A DNA stretch of 64,000 bases, taken from assembly GCA_038380435.1 (NCBI GenBank), contig JAWZYU010000019.1, forward strand, positions 26,685,801 to 26,749,800, read 5' to 3'. Below the pieces are notes generated by a model. That model was given only the letters and a program-made list of their open reading frames with translations. It was not told where the DNA came from and made no database searches. Made by a program: the position numbers and the translations under genes. Below, in pieces: positions 10,500 to 21,278 of the stretch (positions are counted from its first letter, which is position 1; the number at the start of each line of letters is the position of its first letter). This DNA comes from Ryuthela nishihirai (lineage: Eukaryota; Arthropoda; Arachnida; Araneae; Heptathelidae).

Positions 10500-13400
10500 T
10501 CAGATTCTGTATAATAAAGAACTTTCCTCCAAGAAACTGAGAATCAGGGTCTGAATTTTAAATCTATTGCTTTTACTGTAGCTTCTGCAGAGAAGAGATT
10601 TCATTGACAATTCTTCATCAATAATCTTCTTCATCTTTTCCTTCAGAATTTGTCGTTGAAATTGATAGAGAGGACAATGTAAAAAGACATGAGAAATATT
10701 TTCTGGAGTTTTACAGATGGCACAAAGTGGAGAGGGTTTTTTGTTAATTTTGAAGAGCTTTTCATTTAAAGCACAGTGATCAAGGTTAATCCTGAAAAGA
10801 GCTGTTTCTTGTCTTCTGCTCAGATGAGATGTTTGAAGTTGGGGTGGGGGGCTATTAAAGATGCTGCGATAGAATAGGCCAACATTTTTCCAACTATTTT
10901 GAAACAGTTTAATCCATTCAGAGTGAGTTATTTTATTTTCTCTAATGCAGAAATCTTTGTATGTAATGATGTTAAATATGTTTGCGGTTTTCTGTAAGCT
11001 CTCTCTAGCAGTTTTGTCAGCCTCTTCGTTCCCATGGATTCCTATATGGCTAGGAATCCACTGGATCACAATTTGATTTTTATTTTCTTCAACATGTTTA
11101 TTGCATTGCCATAATATTTCTGAAATTAATGAACAATTAGAGGTAGAAAGTGGATCAGCTAGAAGAGCTTGGAGTGAAGACCTGCTGTCTGAAAGAATCA
11201 GGATTTTTTCTGAATGAAAAATGAATGCCCATTCAAGTGCCTTGAGGATAGCCCAAAGTTCGCCATTCATAATAAATGTTGGATTAGACAACGAAAATCC
11301 TTCTTTAATACTGAGACCAGGAATGCAGAAAGCACAGGATACTATTCCAGTTTCATCACTTCTAGAACCATCAGTAAAGATGTGGCAAAAACCAGCAAAT
11401 TTCCCACCAATATACTGCATGGTAAGAGTCCATAGTTCTTCAGAAGGGTAGTGATGTTTTGAAATCACGTCAGGGATGTAAGGAAAAATATCTGGCCTAG
11501 AGATATTCCAAATGGGAAAATCGGGTATGCTGTCTCCTGCAATATTTCTGTTAATCAAATTTAAAAGGAAAATATTACTTTTGATACTTCTAAAAATGCT
11601 CGATCTTTTGCAGTTCAAAATTTTATCTAAGATTAGATTTTTATTGGTCTTGGTTTTCATTCTTGCTATACTTTTAAAAACAATGGAATTTCTTCTAACG
11701 CTGAGTGGAGGTATGGCAGCTTCAGCAAGTGATGGAAGGGTTGGAGATCCAGGTAGTAATCCGAGGCAACATCTAATAGCTTTATTTTGACAGGTTTCAA
11801 GCTTTTTGCACAAGGAATCGGAAGCATTAAGGTAAAGCTGGCTACCATACTCGAGAATCGGGCGTATTAAAACTTTGTAGAAAATAAGGAGAGTTTTAGA
11901 TTTAGCTCCCCACAATGTACCGGTTAGATATCTCAGCATATTCAATCTGCTATTAACTTTTTGACAGACTAGATTAATTTGAGGTTTCCAAATTAAATGA
12001 TGGTCAAGAAGAACACCAAGAAATTTGTGTTCTTTAACAACTTCAATAGGCTCATTGTTAATTTGTAGTCTTAATGGGAAGTGCTTAAATCGTGGTCTGG
12101 AAATAATTAAACACTTAGTTTTATCTTGTGAAACTGAAAATCCCCATTCATCTAAAAACTTATGGACTTGATTGACTGCTATTTGTAGATTCTTTTGAAG
12201 GATGTCAAGATCTCTGCCAGTAACCCAAACAGCTAAATCATCAGCAAAAATTGAATATTTAATATTTTTGTTTAAGCACTTAGGTAGGTCCTGAAGCATG
12301 ATGTTGAAAAGCACAGGGCTGAGAACGCTGCCCTGTGGTAAACCCTCAGAAACAGGGATAAGAGCTGAAAAAATATTTCCTAATTTTACTTGAATTTTTC
12401 TATCTTTCAGAAAATTGTTTATATAGTTAAACATATTGCCAGTTATTCCTAATTTTAAAAGCTTAAAAAGCAGTCCAAGATGCCAAACACTGTCAAAAGC
12501 ATGTTGGATATCGAAGAAAACCACAGCCACTCTTTGTTTTATGGAAAGAGCATTTTGTGACTCAGCAATTAGTTGAAGTAAATTATCTTGAGATGACATT
12601 CCTCTCCGAAAGCCCGTTTGGAAAGGAGAGAGCATTCCAGAGTATTCAAGAAACCAATTGAGTCTGTAAAGTATCATCCTTTCAAATACTTTCCCAAGAC
12701 AAGAAGTCAGTGAAACAGGTCTGTAGGAGCTTAATAAATTAGATGGTTTCTTAGGTTTTACAATAGGAATGATCTGGGCTATTTTCCAAGTATCCGGAAT
12801 TGTGCCTCTGTTCCAGCATTCATTAAGTAGTTTCAATAAATGTATCAGTCCTTCCTGTGGAAGGGATTTAATAATAACATTGGTGATTCTATCTGGTCCA
12901 GAACTGCTCTTATTTTTGGTTTTTTTTATCGCATTTTCAAGTTCCCATAGGTTGAAAGGAGTATTCAAATATTCTGGAGACAGGGGCAACTCATCCAAGA
13001 CTGCTTCCATAAATTTGGAAATCTTATCCCTGCTGTTTCTGAATGAATCAGAAGTAGGTAACTTATAATAAGAAGAGAAATGATGGACGAAATATTCTGC
13101 CAGTTTCTCGGTTGTGCAATTTAGAGCTATAGTAAGTTGGGTCCAGATGGGAGTAGGTTCAGGAGCTGTTCCAATATTCTTTATTTTCCTCCAAATAGCT
13201 GACTGAGGAGTCTGGAAGTTAATATCTTTGCAAAAGTTTTGCCACTGTTTTTTCTCAATATTTTTTGTTTCTCTTTTACTTTTAGCACAAACTCTTTGGT
13301 AATCTTCAATATCTTTTAAATTTCCAGATCTTTTAGCTTTTCTTTCACTTCTTCTCCTATTTGCAGTGATCTTTTTTACTTCTATAGCATAAGAACAAAT

Positions 13401-14240
13401 TTTAATGGGGGCTTTGAATTCTTTAGTGTTACATTGATAGTTCCTGAAGAGAGAAGAACTAAATTCAATTAGATTAGATTGGTTGTTTGCATTTTGCAGT
13501 TCAAATGAGATATTTTTCTTGAATTGGAACCAATTAGTAACTTTCAAACGAGGTTTAGATATTTTAGACCAAAAGTTAGCTGAAATAATGACTGGTAAAT
13601 GATCGCTCCCAAGAGAATCATGATGTGTTGTCCATGCAAAATGTTTGGCAAAAGGAGCTGAGACAATGGAGAGATCAATAGCACTTCCTCTTCCTGGAAG
13701 TTTGAAAAAGGTAGGAGAGCCATCATTGAGCACAACCAGGTTAAGATTCATGATCAGATCTTCAACAATGTTTCCTCTTCTGTCTGTAGAGGGGCATCCC
13801 CAAGTTCTACTGTGTGCATTCCAGTCTCCACAGATAAGCCATGGTTGGGGGCATTGATGCAAGGTGTTTTTGAAATCTTCCAACGAAACATCATAACCTG
13901 GATTATACAGTGAAATAATGCTGAAGGTAAAATCTTTAATTTTCACTTGCACTGCTACAATTTCGAGGAATTGATTGCGACAGGAGATCTCGATTGCAGC
14001 TTGGGGCAATTTGGAGTGCACATAGATAGCCACCCCACCCCTATTAGATCCATCATTTCTAGGTTTTAGATACGAAACATACTGAGAAATCTTTGGAGCC
14101 TTTTCCACATACGTTTCGCTAAAAACTAGAACTGCAAAATGTTTATCCCGGAAAAGAGTATTCAACTCAAGAATTTTATTTTTCAGACCTCTGCAGTTCC
14201 ACTGAAATAAAAAGTTATTAGGATTGTGAAAAAGATCCAT
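10500..14240 (-). CDS. ORF2: endonuclease / reverse transcriptase / RNase H polyprotein
   Basis: 1246 aa, uninterrupted. An APE-type endonuclease occupies roughly residues 8-220, with N15 (QWNCRGL), E42 (SET), D139 and N141 (GDWNAH), D189 and the SDH motif at 212-214. Reverse transcriptase spans about 480-760, with SSYRPVSL at 504-511, motif A D577 (FFDIQHAFD) and FADD (D667, D668). RNase H lies at about 950-1085, with the full acidic set D957 (TDGS), E994, D1018 and D1074. A C-terminal CCHC motif follows (C1173, C1176, H1184, C1189). It would nick target DNA, copy element RNA at the nick and degrade RNA of the hybrid. Start is the first Met, 40 bp after the ORF1 stop, so translation probably depends on reinitiation or a similar route. 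Best match in style: I/jockey superfamily, length typical. Confidence 0.93.
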   Translation of the reverse strand: MDLFHNPNNFLFQWNCRGLKNKILELNTLFRDKHFAVLVFSETYVEKAPKISQYVSYLKPRNDGSNRGGVAIYVHSKLPQAAIEISCRNQFLEIVAVQVKIKDFTFSIISLYNPGYDVSLEDFKNTLHQCPQPWLICGDWNAHSRTWGCPSTDRRGNIVEDLIMNLNLVVLNDGSPTFFKLPGRGSAIDLSIVSAPFAKHFAWTTHHDSLGSDHLPVIISANFWSKISKPRLKVTNWFQFKKNISFELQNANNQSNLIEFSSSLFRNYQCNTKEFKAPIKICSYAIEVKKITANRRRSERKAKRSGNLKDIEDYQRVCAKSKRETKNIEKKQWQNFCKDINFQTPQSAIWRKIKNIGTAPEPTPIWTQLTIALNCTTEKLAEYFVHHFSSYYKLPTSDSFRNSRDKISKFMEAVLDELPLSPEYLNTPFNLWELENAIKKTKNKSSSGPDRITNVIIKSLPQEGLIHLLKLLNECWNRGTIPDTWKIAQIIPIVKPKKPSNLLSSYRPVSLTSCLGKVFERMILYRLNWFLEYSGMLSPFQTGFRRGMSSQDNLLQLIAESQNALSIKQRVAVVFFDIQHAFDSVWHLGLLFKLLKLGITGNMFNYINNFLKDRKIQVKLGNIFSALIPVSEGLPQGSVLSPVLFNIMLQDLPKCLNKNIKYSIFADDLAVWVTGRDLDILQKNLQIAVNQVHKFLDEWGFSVSQDKTKCLIISRPRFKHFPLRLQINNEPIEVVKEHKFLGVLLDHHLIWKPQINLVCQKVNSRLNMLRYLTGTLWGAKSKTLLIFYKVLIRPILEYGSQLYLNASDSLCKKLETCQNKAIRCCLGLLPGSPTLPSLAEAAIPPLSVRRNSIVFKSIARMKTKTNKNLILDKILNCKRSSIFRSIKSNIFLLNLINRNIAGDSIPDFPIWNISRPDIFPYIPDVISKHHYPSEELWTLTMQYIGGKFAGFCHIFTDGSRSDETGIVSCAFCIPGLSIKEGFSLSNPTFIMNGELWAILKALEWAFIFHSEKILILSDSRSSLQALLADPLSTSNCSLISEILWQCNKHVEENKNQIVIQWIPSHIGIHGNEEADKTARESLQKTANIFNIITYKDFCIRENKITHSEWIKLFQNSWKNVGLFYRSIFNSPPPQLQTSHLSRRQETALFRINLDHCALNEKLFKINKKPSPLCAICKTPENISHVFLHCPLYQFQRQILKEKMKKIIDEELSMKSLLCRSYSKSNRFKIQTLILSFLEESSLLYRI

Positions 14241-14280
14241 AAAAAATATTTTTTTTTAATTCTTTTTACTAATAAAGTTG

Positions 14281-15906
14281 CTATTCATATTTATTCAGTA
14301 TCTGCAAAAATTTCTGCTTGATTCTAAACTTATTTATATTATTGCCCTCAGATGAGCTTTTCAGTAAGTTTAGGAGATCTGTTAGACATTCCAGGACATC
14401 ATTAATTTTAAGGAGGATGATTTCATCTTCAGTTTCTTCAAACGATTTTTTTTCCTGGGGATTGGAATTATTGATGTGATCCTGGTTTTTCTCAACAGAT
14501 TTTACAACGGACACTCCATTAGAAGAAAGTTGTTTTTTGACAACCTTCCTTGCTTCGTTGTGTAAAATATGTGTTGCACTGTCTTGATCTGTAAGAGTAT
14601 CACAAGTTTCAGCATTATCAACTTGTAAAGTTCTTTTAGAGATGTAGGAATGATCCTCTTGTTGTATCTTTTTTAATGCCTGTGACCATGGTAGATTATT
14701 TTGGATCATCAATTTCTTTGCTCGACAGGCCTGCAGTCTCACTTGACATCCTGCATAAGTGGAAGGGTGATCTCCTCCACAGTTGGGGCAGCAGAACGAA
14801 GTGTTTTTGCACTCTTTATGGTTATGATGTCCATTGCATCTTTTGCATCGAGTTCTGCCTCTGCAGTATGCCGCGAAATGCCCAAATCTCTGGCAATTAT
14901 GACAAATTGGAGGCGGCCTTAGATATGCATTCACTTTGTATTCTTTAAATCTAATTATTATCGTATCGGAAATCTTCTGATTGAAGGTTAAGATCATTTT
15001 CGAGATAGGATTTCCTCTTTCTCCAGTTTCATTCGTTGCTGTTTTGGCAAAATGTCTCATACGTCTAACATTTGTTACTCCTTGATCCTTGAGATAAAGT
15101 AGAGCTTCATCTTCAGTAATATCTAGTGGAACTTTATTAATAATACCTTCTGGATGAATAATATTTCTGGGTCGTGTGATGGAAATAGGCAGAGTTTCAA
15201 TATGAGAACACTTTAGAATGATATTAGCTTCATATTCTGATTTTAGATTTACCAAAAAGTCTCCTTTAGGAAGATATTTTCCTGTAACTCTTCTGCCCAG
15301 CTTTTCGTAAAAGAACTGAACTAAACTGGCGATACTAAGACTCTTCATCGGACTATTTTTCCCTGCAATAATTAATTTAACAGAAGTAGTTGAATGACTA
15401 GGAAATTTTCCAGAGATTGATTCTACCTCATGTTGCACAATATCTGGGTGAATACTAGTAGATAAATTAGCTTCAGAAGAAGTAATTAAATTGATAGGTT
15501 TAGATGTACTTTGCTTATCAGTCTTGTTCCTTAAAAAATATCCTTGAACCGGTTCAGAAGATAATTCGGAAAAAGGATCATCATGAGTATCTTCAATGAA
15601 AGTGAAGTCATGTACATCCTGAGATTGCACTTCTACATGATCAGAGGTTTTGCTAGAAACAGACTGCTGTAAGGTATCGGCTGAAGCAGATTCAGGTGCA
15701 TGTGTGAGATTAGAAAGAGAAGTAGCACAGGAGTATTTTTGGACTTTCTTGTCCACTTTCTGCTTGCATTTAGACTCGATAGTAGAGACCTTTTTACCTT
15801 TAGCAGACTTTTTCATGATTATAAGGTACAAAGACACAAAATGGTTTTTGGTAAACTCAAAATAGTTTTCTTCAGTAGCAGCAAAAATGATGATAGAAAG
15901 CTTCAA
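14281..15906 (-). CDS. ORF1: gag-like nucleic-acid-binding protein with three zinc knuckles
   Basis: 541 aa as the longest frame, but a second Met at residue 31 (base 15816, MKKSAKGKKVSTIESK) is the likelier start: the first 30 residues are hydrophobic and atypical, while the lysine-rich start fits an RNA-binding protein. Residues 1-170 are low-complexity and Ser/Thr-rich. A PRE_C2HC-like region (VPLDITEDEALLYLKDQGV, about 259-277) precedes three Cys/His knuckles at about 335-348 (CX2CX4HX4C), 354-366 (CX2CX3HX4C) and 373-387 (CX2CX3HX6C). Such proteins coat element RNA and act as chaperones in the ribonucleoprotein that carries out insertion. It is followed after 40 bp by ORF2. No lesion seen. 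Confidence 0.9.
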   Translation of the reverse strand: MKLSIIIFAATEENYFEFTKNHFVSLYLIIMKKSAKGKKVSTIESKCKQKVDKKVQKYSCATSLSNLTHAPESASADTLQQSVSSKTSDHVEVQSQDVHDFTFIEDTHDDPFSELSSEPVQGYFLRNKTDKQSTSKPINLITSSEANLSTSIHPDIVQHEVESISGKFPSHSTTSVKLIIAGKNSPMKSLSIASLVQFFYEKLGRRVTGKYLPKGDFLVNLKSEYEANIILKCSHIETLPISITRPRNIIHPEGIINKVPLDITEDEALLYLKDQGVTNVRRMRHFAKTATNETGERGNPISKMILTFNQKISDTIIIRFKEYKVNAYLRPPPICHNCQRFGHFAAYCRGRTRCKRCNGHHNHKECKNTSFCCPNCGGDHPSTYAGCQVRLQACRAKKLMIQNNLPWSQALKKIQQEDHSYISKRTLQVDNAETCDTLTDQDSATHILHNEARKVVKKQLSSNGVSVVKSVEKNQDHINNSNPQEKKSFEETEDEIILLKINDVLECLTDLLNLLKSSSEGNNINKFRIKQKFLQILNKYE

Positions 15907-16155
15907 GGGACGTTCAGCCCTATTATTAACATGAAGTTACAAGATGTTAATAGGGAACTCAAATCCCATGAGACAAATTTGAAAGATTCAGAAATCCGGT
16001 CAAAATAATACTAAGTGAAGAATTTTAACCTCTCACGGCGGGAAATTTAAAAAAAACCGTTACTTACCAGAAGCCAGCTCGCGCTAAGCTCACGCATAAC
16101 CTACCATTCATCCGACTCTTTTCCACTCTCAATTCCCCTCCTCCTAAGCCGATTC
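15907..16155 (-). promoter_or_regulatory. 5' leader of the LINE
   Basis: Minus-strand start of the element, beginning GAATCGGCTTAGGAGGAGGG just inside the right TSD. Internal promoters are usual in this group; I cannot point to a defined core element. Confidence 0.5.
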
Positions 16156-16168
16156 GGCAAACAATGGT
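16156..16168. repeat. Right TSD of the 6.1-kb LINE
   Basis: GGCAAACAATGGT, identical to 10032-10044. Confidence 0.88.
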
Positions 16169-17097
16169 ATTTTGGAATTAATTATTAGGCTCTTCTTATA
16201 ATATACGAAGCGGTGGTAAATATAGTGTTATTATATTTACCTTAAGAACATTGTGAGAAATTATTTTTAAAATGATTATTGAAAAATTAATCGGAGATAT
16301 ATCATATACTGTGAAATACGTAAAAGAAAAAAGCAATAGTTAATTTTAAAGGTAATATGATTTATTGAGAATAGCGGCGGATTAATTCTTAGGCTAAAGA
16401 GAGCAAAAGAAATATTCGAATATAAATTCCGTAAATGAAATAAAAAGGTTGTTGAGGAAATGAACCAAAAATATAGTATAAATATGCCGTGATCATAAAA
16501 GTTGGATAAAGAAATTCAATCAATGTAAACGTAGGCTAATATGGCTTAGGGGTAAAAGTATTTTATCGGTGATATTTTCTAACCTGTTTGCTTTATATTA
16601 TATATATTTATATTTTATATTATTTATATTATATATATTTATACATATCACTCATAAGAAAAGTCGCGGTGTATTCTAGATGCCATTCCACGAATTATTC
16701 ATCCCCGGTGTTTTCTCTAGATGTAATACTGTACTTTAAAAAGATACTTTCTACATCAAAAAGCAGGGGCAAAGTGTTTTCAATTGAAACGGAAGAATAA
16801 CACATTAGATATTTGTCACTCTAACTGAGGTGGTAGGCAAGATATATAGTGAAGTCCCGGTTATCCGTAACTTAAACATCCAGAATTCTCATGCAATCGG
16901 AATAAATTTCAAATTGAAATAATAAATTTTCTGAGATTAAAGTTTAGATTAGTCTCATTGTTCTGGTGTCTGATTCCACTGACTTTTAAATTTCAAAAAA
17001 TTCTTTTTCACATTTCGTTATTAGGGAAAATTCGACACTTCGGTAATCAGTGCCATCTGGCGACCATTATTACAATTCTCTCTATGGTGTCTCTCAG
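16169..17097. other. Unassigned A+T-rich sequence with a TATATT-rich run
   Basis: No gene or known repeat recognised. A TA-rich low-complexity run occupies about 16595-16645. Confidence 0.5.
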
Positions 17098-17121
17098 TGA
17101 ATAAATAAACATAAATAAACA

Positions 17122-17340
17122 TCCCCTCATAGCAGCTGCTTACCATATAGGTCTGACAGCAACCTGTCAGTTTATTCGTCATGATAGAAGGTCTGTGAGA
17201 ATGGCGGAACATCAGCAGAAAAACTATACAAACATCCATGCATTACCCGGGGCTCAAAACTTGGTCCCTTGATCACTAGCGAAGAGCGCTTACAATTCAG
17301 CCACGGAACGACCTAAGGGTTAGCGCGCTTGGCTATGAAA
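17122..17340 (-). mobile_element. SINE family 1 copy, with a head fragment of a second copy
   Basis: Minus copy from 17313 back to 17122, with B-box complement GGGGCTCAAAACTTGG and the 3' palindromes weakened. At 17317-17338 a plus-strand head fragment (GGTTAGCGCGCTTGGCTATG) abuts it, so two copies meet head to head. Confidence 0.78.
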
Positions 17341-17827
17341 CTTTGGGAAGCAGTTGCCAAAGTTTCTGACAATTGTATTTCAGATATTTAGATTTGTATT
17401 AAGGACATTATACCTCAAATTCATTGTTCACAACCAAGGCTTAAATGCAAATTTCACTTACGGTATTTATTTTGTATAAAAATATTTTTCGTGCAACCTT
17501 AAAATTCATCTAACCGGCAACTTTCATTCACCATAAATGCCGGATAACCGGGAGCATTTTCTTATCTGTAACGTTGAAATTACAACACCAGAAAGAGGTG
17601 GCAAAATTCAACTGATATTCATATATAAAGTAGTATGGGAGACAAGGAAGAATCGATTAATTTTTCCAAAAAAAAAATGGACAATTTTATTATACAAAAT
17701 ATAAACCATATGAATAGGAAGTATAACCACAGCTATTGGGAATAAATTAAACAATGCCTCGTGGCAGTGAGTCGTAGAGACTGCTCATAACCTCTTGTGG
17801 CACTGTTCCCCAAGCTTCCTGCACGTG
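17341..17827. other. Unassigned sequence
   Basis: No coding frame or repeat family recognised. Confidence 0.4.
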
Positions 17828-18150
17828 GTGCGGTGCGACTCAGTCGGTAACGCGCCAGGTTTGAGAGTTTTCTCCGCAAAACTCCCCGCCCCGCCCATGG
17901 TCACTAGGAGATACCGATGGATTTGGAAAGGCCGCCGTCCCTCTGATGAGACGTTGAGCCTTGGTTCTGAGTGCAGGAAAGCGACACCTTTGCGCACGTT
18001 AAAGAGCACGCTGAATGGCCTTGACGGGAGGCTACCATGTGTATCACAACAGGTGTTCCATTGAATCCCCTGCCCCAACCTTTTGTGAGCCTTCGGAGTC
18101 TTTCTGACCTGGCCATTTAGCCCCTTGTGTACAAAATGTGAAGCCCAGAG
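17828..18150 (+). mobile_element. SINE family 2 copy with B-box region deleted
   Basis: Head GCGACTCAGTCGGTAACGCGCCAGG joins directly to TTTTCTCCGCAAAACTCCCC, so the B box is missing. The core (GAGACGTTGAGCCTTGG, GTTAAAGAGCACGC) and 3' part follow. Confidence 0.82.
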
Positions 18151-19397
18151 ATAAAATAATCCATTTGTTGTAGATCTTACGAAACAACATTTTTGATCAT
18201 TGGAGTAGAGGGGATCCTTTTAGGTGAAACGAGAAATTTCGTTCTACTGATACTAGGGAGCTAAAAACCCGGATTATTTCGGCCCTATATTTCACAAGAA
18301 TTTTGAAATTTCGGATCTCACCATTTCATCGAAGTCGAAGGTCAAATTTATATCTAATTCTAATATGGACTTGAAAAATGATGTCTCTGGATACTTCTGC
18401 TTTTACATCTTATAATCTTTGTGGAATTTCTCATCTCATAGCACTGAGCAACACACAAAAAGGCTTTCAAATGAAAATAGCCAATCTTTACTAATTTCGA
18501 GGTGCTGAACACGAAAATGACAATAAAATTTGTCGAATGGCTCTTGTTTAGGAGAGACAGAGATGGTCATGTATAAAAGACTCCGTTCGCATTGAGTATA
18601 TAGGTAACCATTTCGCAAGGCTGTATTTTAAACTCCAGATTGCAAAATATTGCGTTCTATTACATCAGCTCGTCATACATACAACCCATGGAGGAATTAC
18701 ATCATTGTCTGATGCAAAGTAGTTTAGTCATGACATCGTGGACAAAAGATGATGTAATCATTATTTGGAGCAACTGCTATTTAGCCCTGAGTCATAAGTG
18801 CAACACAAATGATCCTTGCAGTTTTAATCCAGCAGTAGTGATGCATCGCAACAGTGTTAACTCACTAGATTTTACACTAATAAAACTAATCATCCTCCCG
18901 CGCACTCACCACATAAAAATATTTCTTCTTTTGGACTATCGTGCCTGACTAAGGCTTTTTATGCCTCCTTTCAGATCTCCACATCTCCAACATTAAAATT
19001 CTATCATTCTTATATTTCAGATCTGTTCTATGTTCCAATATGTTTGTTACATAAATCTCTCGTAGAAGCATATACGAGCGTTCATGTCACGTTTATCGTA
19101 AACTCACTGCAATACGTTCATCTGTCGTAACAATACTTTCAATCAGACTTATCTCACTCGAGCTCGTTTGTAGGGATGCAAATATACTATGTATGAAATA
19201 ATTATTTGTATATAATTAATATATAATTAAATTATAGTAATACATTAATTTATATAATCATAATTTCTAAAGTATTTCAGAAATTATAAAATGCGGAACG
19301 GTAAGTTATAAAAACATATGCCAAAAAATTGTTGAATAAACATAATGAAATATAAAAAATAACAAAAACATGAATTAATAAAAATAAATAATAATAA
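18151..19397. other. Unassigned sequence
   Basis: Small frames only; none shows recognisable motifs. A TAATATATAATTAA-type run lies near 19205-19260. Confidence 0.45.
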
Positions 19398-19581
19398 ATA
19401 CCCCTTAAGCAGTTGCTTGCCACAGAGGTCTGACAGGTGTCTGTCAGTTTAATATGCCATAGTACATAAAAGGTCTGTGAGGATGGCAAGACCTCAGCAA
19501 TAAAACAACAAAAATATCCATGCCATACCTGGGCTCGAACCTAGGTCCATTTGATCATTAGCCAAGTGCGCTAACCACTCA
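19398..19581 (-). mobile_element. SINE family 1 copy
   Basis: All parts recognisable on minus: A-box complement near 19565-19580, B-box complement GGGCTCGAACCTAGG, palindromic 3' part and an A/T-rich tail at 19370-19400. Confidence 0.85.
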
Positions 19582-20070
19582 GAAATAAATTATATTCTAA
19601 AGAATTCCTCAACCTGTGAACTATTCACACCTAATCTTTGATACTAGGTAAAAATAATATTGTAATTAACAATTTGCTTGCCAAAAATATGTAATGTGCA
19701 CTAAAATCTATTCTTTTTAACCAGTACTTTATATTCATTATCAGCATAATGATTTCAGATAATCTTGTGCAAATTTGAAAATTTCTGATGTTCTTTGTAA
19801 TCCAATTTTGCCTCAGATGCTTCAATAAACTAAATGTACGTAACTTTCATAATGACTCTATTTATTATAGCTGTTATTACTTACCACTAGGTGTAGAGAG
19901 TTTCAACAGCCATAGTCCACTCTCAAACACCAGAGTTCAAAACGTTGAATTTGTTTCAAAAACTTCGAAATTGTTCTCTGAAACCCACACAATCTTATTG
20001 GCGGTAAAAAATAATAATAAACCTTACCACCACAATGTCCCGAAAATATGATAGGATATCAAAAATATGA

Positions 20071-20570
20071 TTGCCTCTGAGAGGCAATTTTTTTCACAAC
20101 ATGGGCTAAATGAGCAGTTGGAAGAATCCCTTAGGATCAGAGATAGTTGGTGGAGAGGACATACTGGACAGATGTTGGGAGATAGATGATGACATTCAAG
20201 AACATCCAGCGTGTTCTTTAACGTTGGGTGGTTTTACATATGCGCGACAATTTTTTTAAACAATTTGCTAGAGATTAGAGAATGTTGCCCTATAGCTTAG
20301 AGAATGTTGGGGGAGGAGACCCATTGGAGCAGCTGTTGGGAGACAGATGGTAGCCTCCCTTCACAGCCATTTATTGTGTTCTTTAATTTGCATATAGGAC
20401 CACGTTTTAACGACCCATTCGACGGACGGCTACCATTTAAAGTGCATCAGTGTTCCCTGCTGACCGAGAGCAGGGTGGGGATATTTACGGAGATAATTCT
20501 CGAAGCTGATCCAGCTGGTCTCGAATCTTAGGTGCAGCACATTACGAGCCTGGCTGGATATAACCGACAC
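20071..20570 (-). mobile_element. Two degenerate SINE family 2 fragments in tandem
   Basis: 20071-20222 and 20223-20570 each begin with the family's 3' end seen on plus (CACAACATGGGCTAAATG; GTTGGGTGGTTTTACA). The second retains the core (CCCATTCGACGGACGG) and degraded head sequence. Both are heavily mutated. Confidence 0.75.
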
Positions 20571-20884
20571 CTTGGCAGTCAATATAGATTTTGTATATGA
20601 AGTATCCTTTGGATAAATGATGCCTTTATTGTAGGAAAACTAAATCGGAAATTGTAGTAAAATATCCCAGGTTTAGATTTGTGAAAACGTAGCAATTTTT
20701 ACCAAAGGAAAGCAGGTAACTCTAATCTAAAAACTACTTTGAAATAGACTCTGGACAAAGGGCAGTTTATTTTCTGGTTAAATCAGGAAGATAAACGTTG
20801 TTGGTGGATTAATTTATGTGTTTTAGAAATATATGACATTTTTGTAGCAGTTTGTATATTTTTCTTTGAAATTTGGTAAGTGGG

Positions 20885-21268
20885 TTGGGTTGTTTAACCT
20901 CTGAGCGGCACATTTTTGCACACCATGGGCTAAATGGCCAGGTCACATGGACCCCGAAGGCTCAGAGAAGGTTGGGGGAGGGGACCCACTGGAACAGCTG
21001 TTGGGAGACAGATGGTAGCCTCCCGTCAAGGCCATCCAGCGTGTTCTTTAACGTGCACAGGGTATGGCTCTCCCGCACACGGAGCCACGGCTTAACGTCC
21101 CATCCGACGGACGGCGGCCTTTCCAAGCCCATCGGTGTCCCCTACTGACCGTGGGCAGGGCGGGGAATTTTGCGGAGATAAATCTCAACGCTGACCCAGC
21201 TGGGACTCGAACCTGGGAACTACAGATTACGAGCCTGGCGCGCTACCGACTGAGCCACCCCCACCCCC
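20885..21268 (-). mobile_element. SINE family 2, full-length copy with 10-bp TSD
   Basis: GGTAAGTGGG flanks it (20875-20884 and 21269-21278). On minus: GGGGGTGGCTCAGTCGGTAG head, A box TGGCTCAGTCGGTAGCGCG, loop CTCGTAATC, B box GGTTCGAGTCC, then a central domain with GATGGGACGTTAAGCCGTGG and TTAAAGAACACGCTGG, then the 3' end CCATTTAGCCCATGG to ACAACCCAA. About 384 bp. The head resembles tRNA-Met in its arms. Confidence 0.9.
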
Positions 21269-21278
21269 GGTAAGTGGG

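Larger units (their letters stand above)
10045..16155 (-). mobile_element. Complete non-LTR retrotransposon (I/jockey-like, RNase H-bearing), 6.1 kb
   Basis: Two uninterrupted minus-strand ORFs, a 5' leader of about 250-340 bp (to 16155), a 3' UTR of about 430 bp and a short repetitive tail are enclosed by a perfect 13-bp direct repeat. ORF order is gag-like zinc-knuckle protein, then endonuclease, reverse transcriptase and RNase H with 40 bp between ORFs. All catalytic residues I looked for are present. This is a recent, possibly competent copy. RNase H after RT places it with the I-like group rather than RTE or CR1; the exact clade needs a tree. Confidence 0.9.

Noticed and set aside
20873..21273. 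Open frames of 70-100 codons recurring in several places (also 9496, 17785, 28577, 28699)
   Set aside because: They lie at the same position within SINE family 2 copies and carry no constraint signature; they are read-through of the repeat.
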